Origin: Chrysaora quinquecirrha
Lineage: Eukaryota > Cnidaria > Scyphozoa > Semaeostomeae > Pelagiidae
Length of the DNA: 64,000 bases
NCBI GenBank assembly: GCA_014526335.1
Contig: JACTAT010000059.1
Span: forward strand, 3,247,312 to 3,311,311
Reading direction: 5' to 3'
This document shows positions 48,015 to 58,819 of the stretch, piece after piece; position 1 is the stretch's first letter; each line of letters opens with the position of its first letter. The notes beneath the pieces were generated by a model. It made no database searches. It had not been told where the DNA came from and was given only the letters and a program-made list of their open reading frames with translations. The position numbers were made by a program, and so were the translations under genes.

Positions 48015-51000
48015 TTTCATCATCATCACCATCATCCTCATCACTATAATCACCATCATCATCGTTGTGACCGTGATTATCATCATGATCATCATGATCA
48101 TCGTCATCATCATGATTATCATCGTCGTCATCATTATCATCATCATCATTATCATCATCATTATCACCATCCTCATGACTATCATCACCGTATTCATCGT
48201 TGTAACCATGATTACCATCATGATCATCATGATCATGATCGTCATCATCATCATCGTCGTCGTCGTCATCATTATCATCATAAGCATAATCATCACCATC
48301 ATCAACAACTTCATCATCATTATCGTTTTCAGAATAAGTTTCAAGTCAAACGCACCCAGTAGTCGTAGGAAGAGGAACATTTGGGGGGCTGAATTGCTCG
48401 TAAAACAATAAATACAATACTTGAATTACAAGAAAGCAATAGATTTTATAAATTATTGTGGACTGCAAAGAACAATAGCCGCTACGGTCCTGAACACACC
48501 CTTTGTTATACAATCTTTTGAGCTGGCTGCTTACAAAAGCAAGCATGATTGTCCCACAATTGTTATCATGAAGGAATGGGAGGAGCCAATTGGCCAAAAA
48601 ATCTGGTCCTCCTGCAGTTTGTTTTCGTTGTAAAAAATGTGCTTACAAGGAGGGGGGCTTTGGGGGGTGTCAAAACCCGAAAACCCGGAAGAAAATTCGG
48701 AAAAACCCGAAAACCCGGACAAAATTTTGGCAAAACCCGGAAACCCGCAGACAGAAAATCAAAAATCCCGGAAACTGCATTGGGTTACCATAATTATTCA
48801 TTGCCAAGCGGTTGGTATCATCGTTTTTTACTTATTTTGCTTCACTATAGCTTCATTTCTTTACCAACAACAAATGCAAATGCCTAATATAACCGTAGTA
48901 CAGGATTTTTGAGACTCGCAACAAATGCAACAAATAACGACTAAGATTAGCTCGATATGAATTATCAAGACAATAATCTCTTGTCATATCTATGGCCTGG
49001 CCTTTCCCAATCTGTACCTTGAACCAAGGGAAACGTCATTTGCGTTTTCAATTTCATCCTGGTTCACTATCGATATCTCTCCGCTCTCCTTCATATTCGA
49101 CTTCAACATCCTCGTCATTGTTCGCATCAAACTATCAATTTCGTTTGCCGTTTCATTAGTCCTTCATCTGTCATTCACTCCGTGCCACTTTTAGATCCAC
49201 TGTCATTATCATCTCCTTCGAAATTCAAATTCAGGGAAACCATCGAAGATAGCTCTAGATGTCGCTGCCCAGTAAGTCAAACGTTTGGTGCTTTCCTTCC
49301 TTTTTTGCACCAAAGGACCAAGCGTGTTCCAACATCGAAATATCAACGCATACCAAAGCTAATCGTTTTGGAAGAGACATTCCTGCTTGTTATCGTGGAG
49401 AACATCGCTACAAAATTTAATCAGATCATGTGCTTCGGTCAATGACTTAGCTGTACACGAAGAACCTTCGTGCGCAGAGAGAATGCCTCGTAAAGAGATC
49501 CAATGACAAAGAAAGAAGGGTGTATATCTTATTCCCTTTATATATTATGGTTACCCGTGGTTACCCGTGGTTACCCTTGCTAAATCCATACAAAATGCAT
49601 ATAGAATCATGGTTACCCGATGGTTATCCGTACGTTCTCAGCTCTGTACAATGGTTTTATGGATAGAACCGTTCGTCGAACATAACAGCGTCATAAATTA
49701 AGGGTGTGGCTTCTGGGCGTGTAATTTTTCGACTTTTGCTGGACTTACATTATACTGTATACTCATTGAGCATTGAAGGGGAATTTTAGTAAGAAACAGA
49801 TATTTTGTAGCATTTTCTTGAAAATTTCAGTTCCTCTCAAAACAATGTTCTACAGACAATCCTGGACAAAATATTTGGAACAAGGCATTTTCTCCAAGGA
49901 ATATGGTCTATTCCACTGATTTTCTACTTCAATAACTCCAATTCTTCCCCCTCTTACCCCCAAAACAATGTTGGTAGTAGAGCAAGACAACTTTGGTTCG
50001 AAACAATATTGTAACGGGGGAGAAGGGGAAATCAATAGATAATAGCAGAACTATTTAGGCCGTTCCAATATATTTTGTCCAAGATTGTAGCTACATAACC
50101 GAGGCTTTCCAGCTCTTAAAAGTAAACTTTACTGTATTGACGTTTATCATAGTTTCAAGAACTGTTTATGAATTTCACAAATTGATATATCCTATATGAC
50201 GGGAAAAAACCCGAAAACCCGCACATTTTTACTACAATACCCGAAAACCCGAGCTAAAAAATGGCAAAACCCGTCGCCCGTCAAATATGCTGAACCCGAA
50301 AACCCGCACGTTTTTTTGAAATAACCCGAAAACCCGAGGGCAAAATCGGCCAAACCCGCAACCCGTAAAACCCCAAAGCCCCCCTCTACAAGCAGTGTTC
50401 CAAAACCACGAAAGATAGTTGTGGTGTCGAAATAATAAAATTATGGAACAAGAAAATCTTTTGTTTGACATTATATATTTTCCTTCGTACAATAACCAGG
50501 TCTTTTCACTAAATACCTATTGTCTCGACACCTTGGAAGACTCGTCTTCAAAGGGAGGCCGGTCTCTGAGGTTTCTTGCAAAAATACTTCGGACTATTTG
50601 AAATCCGTTTCACTAACCATTCATAATGAGAGACCATATTGTTCCATTAAGAGCTGTATATTTGACCACTATCGTTAGGCCGGACACAGAAAAAATCATT
50701 TTTCAACAAAACTAATCCTTTTTGGAATTCCCTAAGTCAATTTTTACAGAGCCGTTTCTTTGTAAATTTTATTGTAAATTTAATGTAATTCCTCTGTAGA
50801 ACACCACATAGAATGTCAAACATTGAGTAAAAAGTAATCCTAATTTACACTTTTTTTTCTAATAAGCAACCACTCAATAAGCAACTAGGGCTGAATTGAC
50901 CTTAACATTAAGCAACTTGAGGGCTCAATTGAATTTCTGTAAGCAACTAAGAAGTCAAAAAACCAAGCTTCTACTCTTTCTTGTTGTTAGGAAATTGTTT

Positions 51001-53369
51001 GTTCTTATGTTTTGCATGTTGAAGTTAGTTAGCTAACGTTTTTCCACTTTCTGTCTCCCAAAAGTCATGTTGTAGGCCTAACAGATGACGATTTTGACCC
51101 CGAAGTCAGGGGTGGTTGTTAGGTACACAAAATTTTAAGCAACTTTTAAGAAACTTTGAGGGCTGAAATGTCTAAAATTTTAAGCAACTTTGAGGGCTGG
51201 ACGAAAGTCAAGTTGCTTATTTTAAAAAAGTGTATTACACGCTGTACGGCCTTTTCGCCATTCAGCCTTATAGAAATATGCCTAAAAAATTGCCCATGCC
51301 GACGAGACGGTTTTCGCAAAACGTTCGAAGGGCGGGGTCCCGTAAATGGGCACTGTTATTTTATATTAGTGTCCCTAGTCTTCATACACTCCAATTCGTA
51401 AAATAAGTTTCCCGATTCCACATTTCTTTACATTAGTGTCCCTATTCGGAAACCAAAGGTCCCATTTGTTAAGAAATTTACAAAAGCACCCTTACTTCTT
51501 GATATTAGTAATTTTCAATGATCAATGTTCTAACTTTGTTACGTTCTTATGCTTAAATGCCTCCCATACTTGTAAAATTAGTGCTTTTTGGCTTAGAAAA
51601 CTACCTTATTTCTAAAAACTAGTGTCTATGCGAAGGGTTATTAGACCATGGTATTTCCTAATATCAGTGTCCCTACTTTATTTCACAAAATTGATGTCCC
51701 GAATTCGTTAAATATTTCCTTCACTGTACATAAATTAGTGTTCAGGTTCCCTTCAGATAATCTCTGTTCCACAAAATCGGTATCCCTTTGTTGGTATTTC
51801 GTAAAAGGAGTGTTCTGCTTCTTTGGTATGTGGGTAGGTAAGATAAACAAGACGAACACACCAGACTGTGACACATCTAAGTGTATCAGGAAGGAAGAAT
51901 TTGTATTAACTATATATTTGGTTAACCGAACACACCAAAGCTACACGCTTTTTTTTTTATAAGGAACCACTTTATAAGGAACCTACATGTAGAAGGCCCG
52001 AAAATTTAAAGAACTTATACTACTAAAGAGAAAATCATTAAGGAACTTTTGAATGTTGTATACTTTTATCACTGCAAATAATCAAGAATTAGAAAGCCGG
52101 TTCCATTCATTTGCAGTCGAAAATCACATAAATTGTACATTAAGCATGTATCCAATGTTTCTTTGAATGGTCTCGAGCTTTGCTCACACGCAAATGTCTC
52201 TCTTTTATTGTTAAGACCACTGTATGTGCAGTTAAAATTAAGGAACTATTAAGGAACTTTTGGAACTACAATTGCCTCAAAAGAGGCCCAAAAATAAGGA
52301 ACTTTAAGAACTAGGCCTTGAGGTAGGTTCCTTATAAAAAAAAAAGCGTGTACTGTAAATACTGCAGGGATCCCTGTCTTTATTCTACACAATACAAGAG
52401 TATTAAGTTTTGTGTGCCCGTATTGAAAATGTCTTTAATATCAAGACTTATTAATGTTGGTTTTACCTTGATTATTAATAAAACTATTACATAATTTTCG
52501 AGATTTTGGCTTTTCGTTTTCTTCTATTTTTCGAATGCAATCGAGCCCTGATCGTTTTAGTCTTTGGGTGTGAAAAAATCACTTGCTGAGCGCTGTTTGT
52601 GGGCTGAAATCCGAATCATGTGTAATACCTAAACATTAATTTTTTATCTAAACGAAATACAGTAGCAGCAAAATCAAGTGAAAAATAAAGGAAAACTTAC
52701 CTCTCTTGGAGTTGATAGTCCCTCTGTAGAAATACTGTCCAGGCTTTCCCTGCTACCACTTGAACTTTTATAAGAGTCTGATCTTGTAACATGTGGACTT
52801 GATTTAACATTATTTAACATCGTAAGAGCTGGCGAATTGTCATCTCTTTTATTCCGAGTACTATTCGTGTATACATAATTGCCAAAAGTGTTCAGTTCTT
52901 CAAAATCCTGATTGCTTCTTGAGCTCGGCAAATTCTGCTGGCTTTCACTGGCTACCATATTTTGAGGGATTTGCCCTTGTGATGTCGCGTGATAACTCTG
53001 AAAATTATTTTCTCGTGAAGGCCAGCCCTGAAATCGAACATTCGGGGATGGAGGAAGGCTTGTGCTATGGTAATGCACTGTGTTGTAGCTTCCTTGGCTG
53101 TGATAATCAACGAAGTGGGGTGGCGACTGGTAGTGTGTCCCTGAATATACTGTAGGTACCTGGCCTGCTGCAAAATGTTGCTGTACGTTTGGCACAAGCA
53201 TGTCGCTCGCCATTTGACACTGATTTGGTGCTGCTAACTGTTGTTGATATGTGCCACTACTTGAAGTAAATGAAGCTGGATTGAACCTACCGACGACTGC
53301 TACCGAGGCCTGGAATACTGCTAAGTCTGTCTGCGAGGACACAGCACTACCACTGTCCCAGCCGTCTAT
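37479..53369 (-). CDS. TFAP2: AP-2 family transcription factor
   Basis: Sequence-specific DNA-binding factor that acts in the nucleus as a dimer. Exons on the - strand in order: 53369-52701, 43275-43221, 41857-41641, 39326-39208, 38918-38777, 37752-37479. Every junction is in phase. Domains: a Ser/Gln/Tyr-rich N-terminal activation region (about 223 residues) with a degenerate PY-type motif (SPPHFVDY), a linker, the AP-2 hallmark block [15 protein letters not shown] and [20 protein letters not shown], the basic region [20 protein letters not shown], and the helix-span-helix dimerisation half ending [20 protein letters not shown]. The first exon in the window starts in phase 0 without Met, so a short first coding exon lies upstream, not found. 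A 9.4-kb intron after the N-terminal exon is full of MITEs. AP-2 factors control ectoderm and other developmental programmes in animals. No frame errors are present. Confidence 0.95.
38085..38190 (-). mobile_element. tRNA-related SINE copy, inverted
   Basis: Reverse complement reads GAGCTTAGTGAGGTCGAGTC then CCAGCCAAGGTACCGTCACAGCCAGGGT, matching the order in the copies at 29524, 45695 and 46262. The GGTCGAGTCCC stretch is B-box-like. Confidence 0.55.
38777..38918 (-). CDS. TFAP2: AP-2 helix-span-helix exon
   Basis: Encodes [20 protein letters not shown] ... [12 protein letters not shown], the first helix of the dimerisation motif. Acceptor CTCGTTTTAG, donor GTAAGT. Confidence 0.93.
39058..39128. 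mobile_element. AAGAAAC-type MITE end fragment
   Basis: GTTTCTTAT, 6 bp, GTTTCTTAT, then A-run and GAGTGTA. Keeps the doubled motif at 15-bp spacing seen in the full element at 62998. Confidence 0.6.
39208..39326 (-). CDS. TFAP2: AP-2 basic-region exon
   Basis: Encodes [40 protein letters not shown]: the DNA-contacting basic region. The donor GTCAAC is unusual but the phase is right on both sides. Confidence 0.92.
39497..39660. mobile_element. AAGCAAC-type MITE, second subfamily, partial
   Basis: TTTAATAAGCAACTGGACTT, GGTCCAGCCCTCAAAGTTGC, then CTCACAGAATGACTGGTA and TTGCTTTTCAATGTAATATA. The same body occurs at 40485, 55519 and (reversed) 61043. Confidence 0.65.
40485..40640. mobile_element. 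AAGCAAC-type MITE, second subfamily, partial
   Basis: TTTTTAATAAGCAACTGGAC start with the CTTGCTTTTCAATGTAATTG body; the other terminus is missing. Confidence 0.65.
40728..40976. mobile_element. CAAACATTG-type MITE
   Basis: GGCCCTGGCTAAAAATCAAAC at left and GTTGGCCACGGCC at right, flanked by TTA on both sides. Nested inverted words inside. Confidence 0.65.
41035..41370. repeat. 21-22-bp TACTGTGGTGGGTTATTATG minisatellite
   Basis: About 12 imperfect units, with a higher-order pattern of alternating GTACTGTGGTGG and TTGTTGTGGTGG types. The long Trp/Val-rich open frame across it is a product of the repeat. Confidence 0.8.
41641..41857 (-). CDS. TFAP2: AP-2 exon with the start of the DNA-binding domain
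   Basis: Begins [12 protein letters not shown], a consensus SUMO site with an acidic tail, then [20 protein letters not shown] and [15 protein letters not shown]. The latter blocks are nearly invariant in AP-2 proteins. Confidence 0.95.
42618..42682. mobile_element. Short TIR element (TAGCCTG...GCGCAGGCTA)
   Basis: Ends TAGCCTGGCCC and CTGTGCGCAGGCTA; same small family as 5648 and 29253, with the left end eroded. Confidence 0.4.
43221..43275 (-). CDS. TFAP2: AP-2 55-nt exon
   Basis: Acceptor CTTTCTTCAACAG, donor GTAAGATT. Encodes [18 protein letters not shown], taking phase 0 to 1, which is exactly what the flanking exons need. Easily missed because of its size. Confidence 0.85.
43498..43660. 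repeat. GGCATA-type hexanucleotide repeat
   Basis: About 25 imperfect units of GGCATA/GGTATA/GGCACA. The Gly/Ile-rich open frame here (43459-43680) is a by-product. Confidence 0.85.
45695..45850 (+). mobile_element. tRNA-related SINE copy
   Basis: GTGGTGTAATCCAGCTGACT, GGGTTTGAGCCCAGCC (B-box-like), GTCACAGCCAGGGTCGAGGT, CTACTACTGAGATCCTG. Order conserved with the copies at 29524 and 46262. Confidence 0.6.
46262..46375 (+). mobile_element. tRNA-related SINE copy, 3'-truncated
   Basis: GTTGTAGCCTAATCCAGTTA, GGGCTTGAGCCCCGACAGG, GTGTGACAGCCAGGGTCGAG. Similarity stops after the shared CAGCCAGGGTCGAG block. Confidence 0.6.
47210..47593. mobile_element. AAGCAAC-type MITE, 384 bp
   Basis: CACTTTTTTTGATAAGCAACC and GTTGCTTATTAACAAAAAGTG ends, TA on both sides. 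Doubled ATAAGCAAC 15 bp apart at the left. Nearly the same body as 28241, 50848 and 53933. Confidence 0.85.
47935..48332. repeat. ATC trinucleotide microsatellite, about 400 bp
   Basis: Almost pure (ATC)n with scattered changes such as CATGATCATGATC. Open frames on both strands (poly-Ile, poly-Met) come from it. Confidence 0.95.
48640..50395. mobile_element. About 1.75-kb element with GGGGGGCTTTGGGG inverted ends
   Basis: Left end TGCTTACAAGGAGGGGGGCT then TTGGGG; right end CCCCAAAGCCCCCCTC then TACAAGCA. Just inside both ends are arrays of AAAACCCGAAAACCCG, but in the same orientation at both ends, unlike the outer ends. No transposase ORF. Inside the AP-2 9.4-kb intron. Confidence 0.6.
49550..49635. 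repeat. GGTTACCCGT short tandem repeat
   Basis: GGTTACCCGTGGTTACCCGT plus three further spaced copies within 85 bp. Confidence 0.6.
50848..51232. mobile_element. AAGCAAC-type MITE, 385 bp
   Basis: CACTTTTTTTTCTAATAAGC start, TTGCTTATTTTAAAAAAGTG end, TA at both sides, doubled left motif. Confidence 0.85.
51340..51800. repeat. Spaced ATTAGTGTCCCTA-type repeats
   Basis: ATTAGTGTCCCTA, AATTAGTG, ATCAGTGTCCCTAC and similar words recur every 60-90 bp. Degenerate, origin unclear. Confidence 0.4.
51944..52350. mobile_element. AAGGAAC-type MITE, full length, 407 bp
   Basis: CACGCTTTTTTTTTTATAAG and CTTATAAAAAAAAAAGCGTG ends, TA at both sides. Left end has ATAAGGAAC twice, 15 bp apart; AAGGAACTTT words inside. 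Source-like for the inverted fragment at 2873. Confidence 0.85.
52701..53369 (-). CDS. TFAP2: AP-2 N-terminal (activation) exon
   Basis: 223 codons from [15 protein letters not shown] to GLSTPRE, with acceptor TTCTTTCCAG and donor GTAAGT. Rich in S, Q, H, Y and P; contains [11 protein letters not shown] and SLPPSPN. Low conservation is expected for this part of the family. Confidence 0.9.
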
Positions 53370-53932
53370 CTGGAAAGAAGAGATTCAATGAGTTATTCGT
53401 TTAAGTGACCGTTTCAAGCAATCAAAACCGTCTGTCTTAGCATTGGTAAATATCGTCATCTAGATCTGAGTGCGGTTTTGACTTTCCTTACAAAAGTCAG
53501 AGGTCATGAAATTTCATCAATCAGCTTTCTCCATACAAATGCTTCTACTGATAAACTGAGGTCGAGTCTGGACAACTTTATTCAGAGAAAACCCACAAAA
53601 AACCTTCCAAATATTTTTACATTAACTTTGATTTAATTTGGAAATCGTGTGCCTTAAGATGACATCTACAGCTCAAATTGCTCAAATGTGAAGATTTTTT
53701 TATGAAATCCGATATAAAATTCACAAAGTATAAAGCTTATTGCGTTGACTGAAAAGAAAGTTCTCTAAAGATGAGAGAGCTGCGAGGTCTAATAAATTAC
53801 CGAATTGATGATTTATTAGTGAATGGAAAACGCCTTAAAAAGTGCGTCACTAAATATACAAATGAATTCAACTTCATATAGATAGAACTTAAAAAGGGGT
53901 TATGAGTACTGACCCTTAGGACCTAGCCTACA

Positions 53933-54303
53933 CACTTTTTTTATAAGCAACCGCTCAATAAGCAACTAGGGCTGAACTGACTTCAACATTAAGCAACTTG
54001 AGGGCTCAATTGAATTACTGTAAGCAACTAAGAAGTCAAGCTTATACTCTTTCTTGTTGTTAGGAAACTGTTCGTTCTTATGTTTTGTATGTTGAAGTTA
54101 GTTAGCTAACGTTTTTCCACTTACTGTCTCCCAAACGTCGTGTTGTAGGCCTAACAGTTGACGATTTTGACCCGCGAAGTCAGGGGTGGTTGTTAAGTAC
54201 AAAAATGTTAAGCAATTTTTAAGTAACTTTGAGGCTGAAATATCTAAATTTTTAAGCAACTTTGAGGGCTTGACGAAAGTCAAGTTGCTTATTAAAAAAA
54301 GTG
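53933..54303. mobile_element. AAGCAAC-type MITE, 371 bp
   Basis: CACTTTTTTTATAAGCAACC start, GTTGCTTATTAAAAAAAGTG end. Right flank TA, left flank CA. Abuts a CAAACATTG-type MITE on its right. Confidence 0.8.
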
Positions 54304-54880
54304 TATCGAGCAAACATTGTTGATCTTAAATTTGAGATTTGCTTCAAAGCAACGTTTGACCGTTTGTCTGTGAATTGCTGAGCAATGTTTTAGAAAAACT
54401 TCAAAAGCATTTTATGCTTGTTACAAGTAAAAATGTTTGACGAGTAAGTTTTGCAACGTGACCAGGCGGTAAAGCGTTTTGCTAGACAAGCAATTCCAGA
54501 TGTTTGACCTACAATGTTTGATCGTTTGGCAAGAGTCTTAGCTTTGCAAGAGGTTATGTTTTGTTCTGTTACTTTGTCAAAGACTATTGCCAGAAGACAG
54601 ACCTTTTATCACGTTCTTAAAATCTGGCCCAAGGATCAAACATTGTTTGCAAAATATTTCATATTTGTTTTCAAATCCCGATTGTTTAACCATTTGGAAA
54701 ACAAACATTGCTCGTCAGACAGAAACATTGCTCGTCAAACATTTTTTGCTCAAAACAAGCGTAAAATGTTTGTGGCGTGGCCAAATGGTCAAACATTGTT
54801 TGAAGAGCAAATCTCAAATGTTTAACCAACAATGTTTGATCGTTTTTTCAACAGGGGTCTTGCACTAAGGCCCTAGCGAA
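54304..54880. mobile_element. CAAACATTG-type MITEs, two degraded copies
   Basis: About 54308-54538 and 54625-54845, each ending in CAATGTTTGATCGTTTG-like sequence. They occupy the gap between an AAGCAAC- and an AAGAAAG-type MITE. Confidence 0.5.
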
Positions 54881-54884
54881 ACTA

Positions 54885-55261
54885 CACGTTTTTTTTTTAT
54901 AAGAAAGTTTTTTTTGGGCAAGTATTGAAACTTTCTTAGATATTTCACGCTTTCAGTACCAAAACTTTCTTGTGACTTTCTTAGCAAAAATTTTGGAATA
55001 CAGTATTTCTAAGAATGCACAGTTTAAGGCACTGTATACATTGCACAAATACCAAGTTTTTCAAAGAAAATAATCATTAGACTCGTTTAATAGCAAGATG
55101 AGCGACTGAACAGAAGAGCAAAAATAACACACAGAACATAAGGAGTGAAAGTATGAAGCAGAACTTTCTTAAGTTTCAAGAATCCAGTATTGAACTTCCT
55201 TAAGTTTTTTAGATGTTGAGCACTACTTTCTTATAAACCACTTTCTTATAAAAAAAACGTG
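54885..55261. mobile_element. AAGAAAG-type MITE, 377 bp
   Basis: CACGTTTTTTTTTTATAAGA start and CTTTCTTATAAAAAAAACGTG end (in part), TA at both sides. Right end: CTTTCTTAT, 6 bp, CTTTCTTAT. Internal AACTTTCTTA words. Confidence 0.85.
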
Positions 55262-55264
55262 TAT

Positions 55265-55449
55265 CAAACTTAATTTGTTAAAAATTTGCGATTTGCTCAG
55301 AAAACATTGCTTGACAAGCAGAAATAAGCGTATTTCGATGTGCGATGTTCTGAAAAATTCACGAGGATTGTTTTAAGACGAGCATTTTTTTTCGTAACAA
55401 GCAAATTTTAAATGTTTCCTCAACAATGTTTGATCGTTTGGCCAGGGCC
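55265..55449. mobile_element. CAAACATTG-type MITE, right part
   Basis: Ends CAATGTTTGATCGTTTGGCC plus AGGGCC; left side degraded or displaced by the AAGAAAG-type MITE next to it. Confidence 0.5.
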
Positions 55450-55518
55450 AAAGGTCCAACCTCCCCACCATTCTGACCCTTCGTTGGATTCGGAACCTTG
55501 GAGACGAGCATGGACATA

Positions 55519-55763
55519 CACTTTTTTCCATAAGCAACTGGTCTTCGGTCCAGCCCTCAAGAGTTGCGTAAAATATCTAGTATTTCAGTCTTCACAGAAT
55601 GACTGGTATCCCCTAAAACCTCTTATTTTGGCTCTTTTCTGGCTTTTCAATGTAATTGACAAATTTGCAAGGATGTATTGTATAAAGAAAGCAATTTCAC
55701 TAAAAATTTTAACAAAATCTCAGCCCTGGTGGCTTATTGACCAATTGCTTATTAAAAAAAATT
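55519..55763. mobile_element. AAGCAAC-type MITE, second subfamily
   Basis: CACTTTTTTCCATAAGCAAC start; right side has GGCTTAT and TTGCTTAT 15 bp apart. Same body as 39497 and 40485. Its terminal GTG is lost. Confidence 0.65.
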
Positions 55764-57261
55764 CGCAAACCTTGAAAATAGTTATTTTGTAGCTCCTCCA
55801 GTGTTCAAATACCACTACTTATTGATCGGTTTTTACCGTTACTATATTTATAAAATCTTTTTGATCAAGTGTAACGGCATTGAATATCGATAACAGACAG
55901 AGAAACCGGGTGTGGGTTCCGTCTTAGCACCTGGAAAGGTTGAATCCAAGACGAGACTGTGCTTAGGATGAAACGTTTAAACAATTAGAATCCGCCGAAA
56001 TTTTTGCAATTGATGCAAGCCAAGAAAAGGGTTTCTCTTATCTCGGACAAGACAAGGCTTTGCTTGTCATGCGATATATGGCTTTTTCAGACAACCACGA
56101 TACCAAGGACTTTGTTTGATTCGAGTACTCTTTATTAATTTCTCAAGTTACCCTGTCCTCGTGGTTAATTCGTAATATCCTTCCACATCAATTTGCTAGT
56201 ATCACTTACCAAAGAACACTATACCCTTTTCGAGCATACAGTAAACCAAATAATATGGGTTCAGTCCATGAAATTGCGAAATAATTTCCATTTATTTTTA
56301 GCCAGTAATTTTGTCCAGGGACATCTTGTTAAAGCCACAATTGATTTAATGCTTAACATGGCTTAATACTAATCACTTTCCGTTGTGTTGTAGCTTTTAA
56401 GGCTCTTATGCTATATTGAGCATATGCTACAGTATTCGTCAGAAACTGCCGTTATAATTGAGCTACATATTTTATTTCATATTGTGCACCACTGTAGGTA
56501 GTATAAGAACCTTTGCCACTTTATGGTGCTTGTGCAGGGTTTGGAGTACTTCAGTTTTATCACAGAAGGTTTGGCTGGTCGTCTGATCAAATTTACACCC
56601 TTTTTATATGAACAAGGAAACCTGATCTGAACTTCAATCTTTTTATTCTATTTTCCATTTCAACCTCAAAATGTTTTAATATTGTGCCTATTTTATGATT
56701 TTATGTACTTGACTGAAAGGGTCCGACGCTCGAGTCCATGGTCGTGGGTTCGAATCTCTTTGATAGCACTTTCCACAAACCAATGGCCTAGTTGTTGATG
56801 GTCAAGACAGCTTTCCACGTGCAGGGTATTCGTTCTTCTGGAGCACAAGCTGCAGATCCACAAAAGCTCTACAGCTGCCAGCTGTGCTGCCAGAATCCCT
56901 ATCCCCAGTGAAATATGTTCAAAATAGGGCAGTGGTGATTTCTAAAAAGGTCAACAAGGGGTGCTCCAGCGATAACGTCATAGGAGGAGTGTTGTTTCTT
57001 GTGACCACACCCATATCTTAATGGATGAAAATATGATAACTAGTGCTTAAAACAACGAAACTTTGTAAAGAGCAATTAAAAAGGCCTCCATATCCATGAA
57101 AATAGGACAATCGAGGGTAAGAACATAAATCAAGAGTATCGCAAGCAATTTAGCCTTCACGAATCGACACAACTCAAAAAGACGCCAGGGAAATAAGAAA
57201 TAACAATTAATGTGCACTAAACGCCAAGATCTTTGCAAGTGAAGCATGTTTTAGTGACCTG

Positions 57262-58700
57262 AAGGACAACAGGAGATTTTAAAAAGTACGATAAATGGAA
57301 AAATTTTTGGAGGCTGAGCCCTCTAAATCAAAAGTAATTTTAATAAGGGGGGCTCCGCCTCCTGAGCCCCCCTCAGAAATTACCACTGAAATAGGGCAAA
57401 CCCATGGTCCCTGACCTGACCTCCTTTCCATGTTACCCGTAGCTCTTTGCTTTTCGTGATATTGACAAACAGACATGACGCGACCTAAAGTAGCTGTAAA
57501 GATTTTGAATTTCACTGACTATCTGACTTCGGATCTTATGTCCATTAAAAAGGATGGAGCTCGCAAAGCTGGATTAGAATATATATTGTTCTACAAACTT
57601 TCATTTGTACAACACTGACAAATTTCATTAACTAAATATAGTACTATACCTACTTGCGTATGACATTGCGCGAAGACATGACATGCCGTTTGGTTATTGA
57701 GTAACGCTTTGAGAACTGAAGTGTCATAAGTTCAAGAAGTTCTCTTGGTCACTGAGTTTTTTCAGCAAACTGATATGTTTTCTCTGTGTTAAAAATGTAA
57801 AAGAAAGCACAGAAATTACGCAAATGGAGTCAGACTGATTTTTGCGATGCCTTGAAGTGCCGCGAGACGTCGCAGAAAGCAAGACATTGGTTTGATTGCA
57901 AAGATGTTAACTTGCATGCATTTTGCTGAAAAAACGGAAATCTTAGCCCTTTTCCAAGATAATGAACACTATACCGAAAGAACTTGGCAACACTGTGTAC
58001 AAATTCTCAAGGAAAAGACCTCAAAATTTATTGTTTGTCTCACAAAGTAACCTGTTTGAAACTAATACATTTCTGGCGACATATTCTGCACACATGAAGA
58101 AAGTGCTTTTGTGTGTCAATAGAGGTACTGATATCGAGAAATCGAAAAGATTGAGTACAGAAATGACTTGAGAATTGGGTATAGTTTCCCGTACGGAAAA
58201 GACCGTACGTGCAATGCCTGTCGTATTAGGGAAAACCTGTTTGGGAAGTCGAACACGCAGTACCGAAAGGACTTGGCAATTTCTCATACGGCAAATACGT
58301 CCAAATTCATTGTTAGAACCCTAATCCTACCGGGGGGTGGAATCCAGCCCCCTCAAGCTTTTCTTGAAACTGCTTTGTTGTGTGATGGATGTAAGCTTCC
58401 AAACCAGGCTGACTTTAAGCCTATATGTATAAGCTACAATGTGATACAAAAAATTCCCAAAATAATAACAATGGGTCACGTGACATTGCCTTATATGGAA
58501 AGCCGTCATGACAAAACCACATATAAATGCCAATTTTTACCAGTAAGAGAAAATAGTTACTAGCAACAAAATGGAAAGAAATTTCCGGATTTCTATTGAT
58601 ATTAAGGAAGGTCGATTTTTGACCGACATCGATAGCATGTTTTGATTATGATGTCACAATGACGTCATAATAGAAGTGGGAGACGCCCAATTTACCAACA
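57262..58700. other. Unassigned sequence upstream of AP-2
   Basis: Contains a GGGGGGCTCC/GGAG...CCCCCC short fold-back at 57346-57375 and two related stretches (CCGAAAGAACTTGGCAA at 57974, CCGAAAGGACTTGGCAA at 58262). Open frames of 60-130 codons show no domain or splice support. Confidence 0.4.
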
Positions 58701-58819
58701 TTACTCCTAATACATTGGCCAATGCCTGTGCCAAGTTTGGTTGCTCTAGCTCTTCTGGACAGCAATTTATGGAGGGGGTGGAAACCACCCCCGGCTGTGT
58801 TAGATCAAAAAAAAAGCCC

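Noticed and set aside
47919..48411. Long open frames on both strands (poly-Met, poly-Ile)
   Set aside because: They are readings of an ATC trinucleotide repeat.
56700..56760. tRNA-like GGTCGTGGGTTCGAATCTC
   Set aside because: Only a B-box-like stretch; no acceptor stem or anticodon arm pairs.
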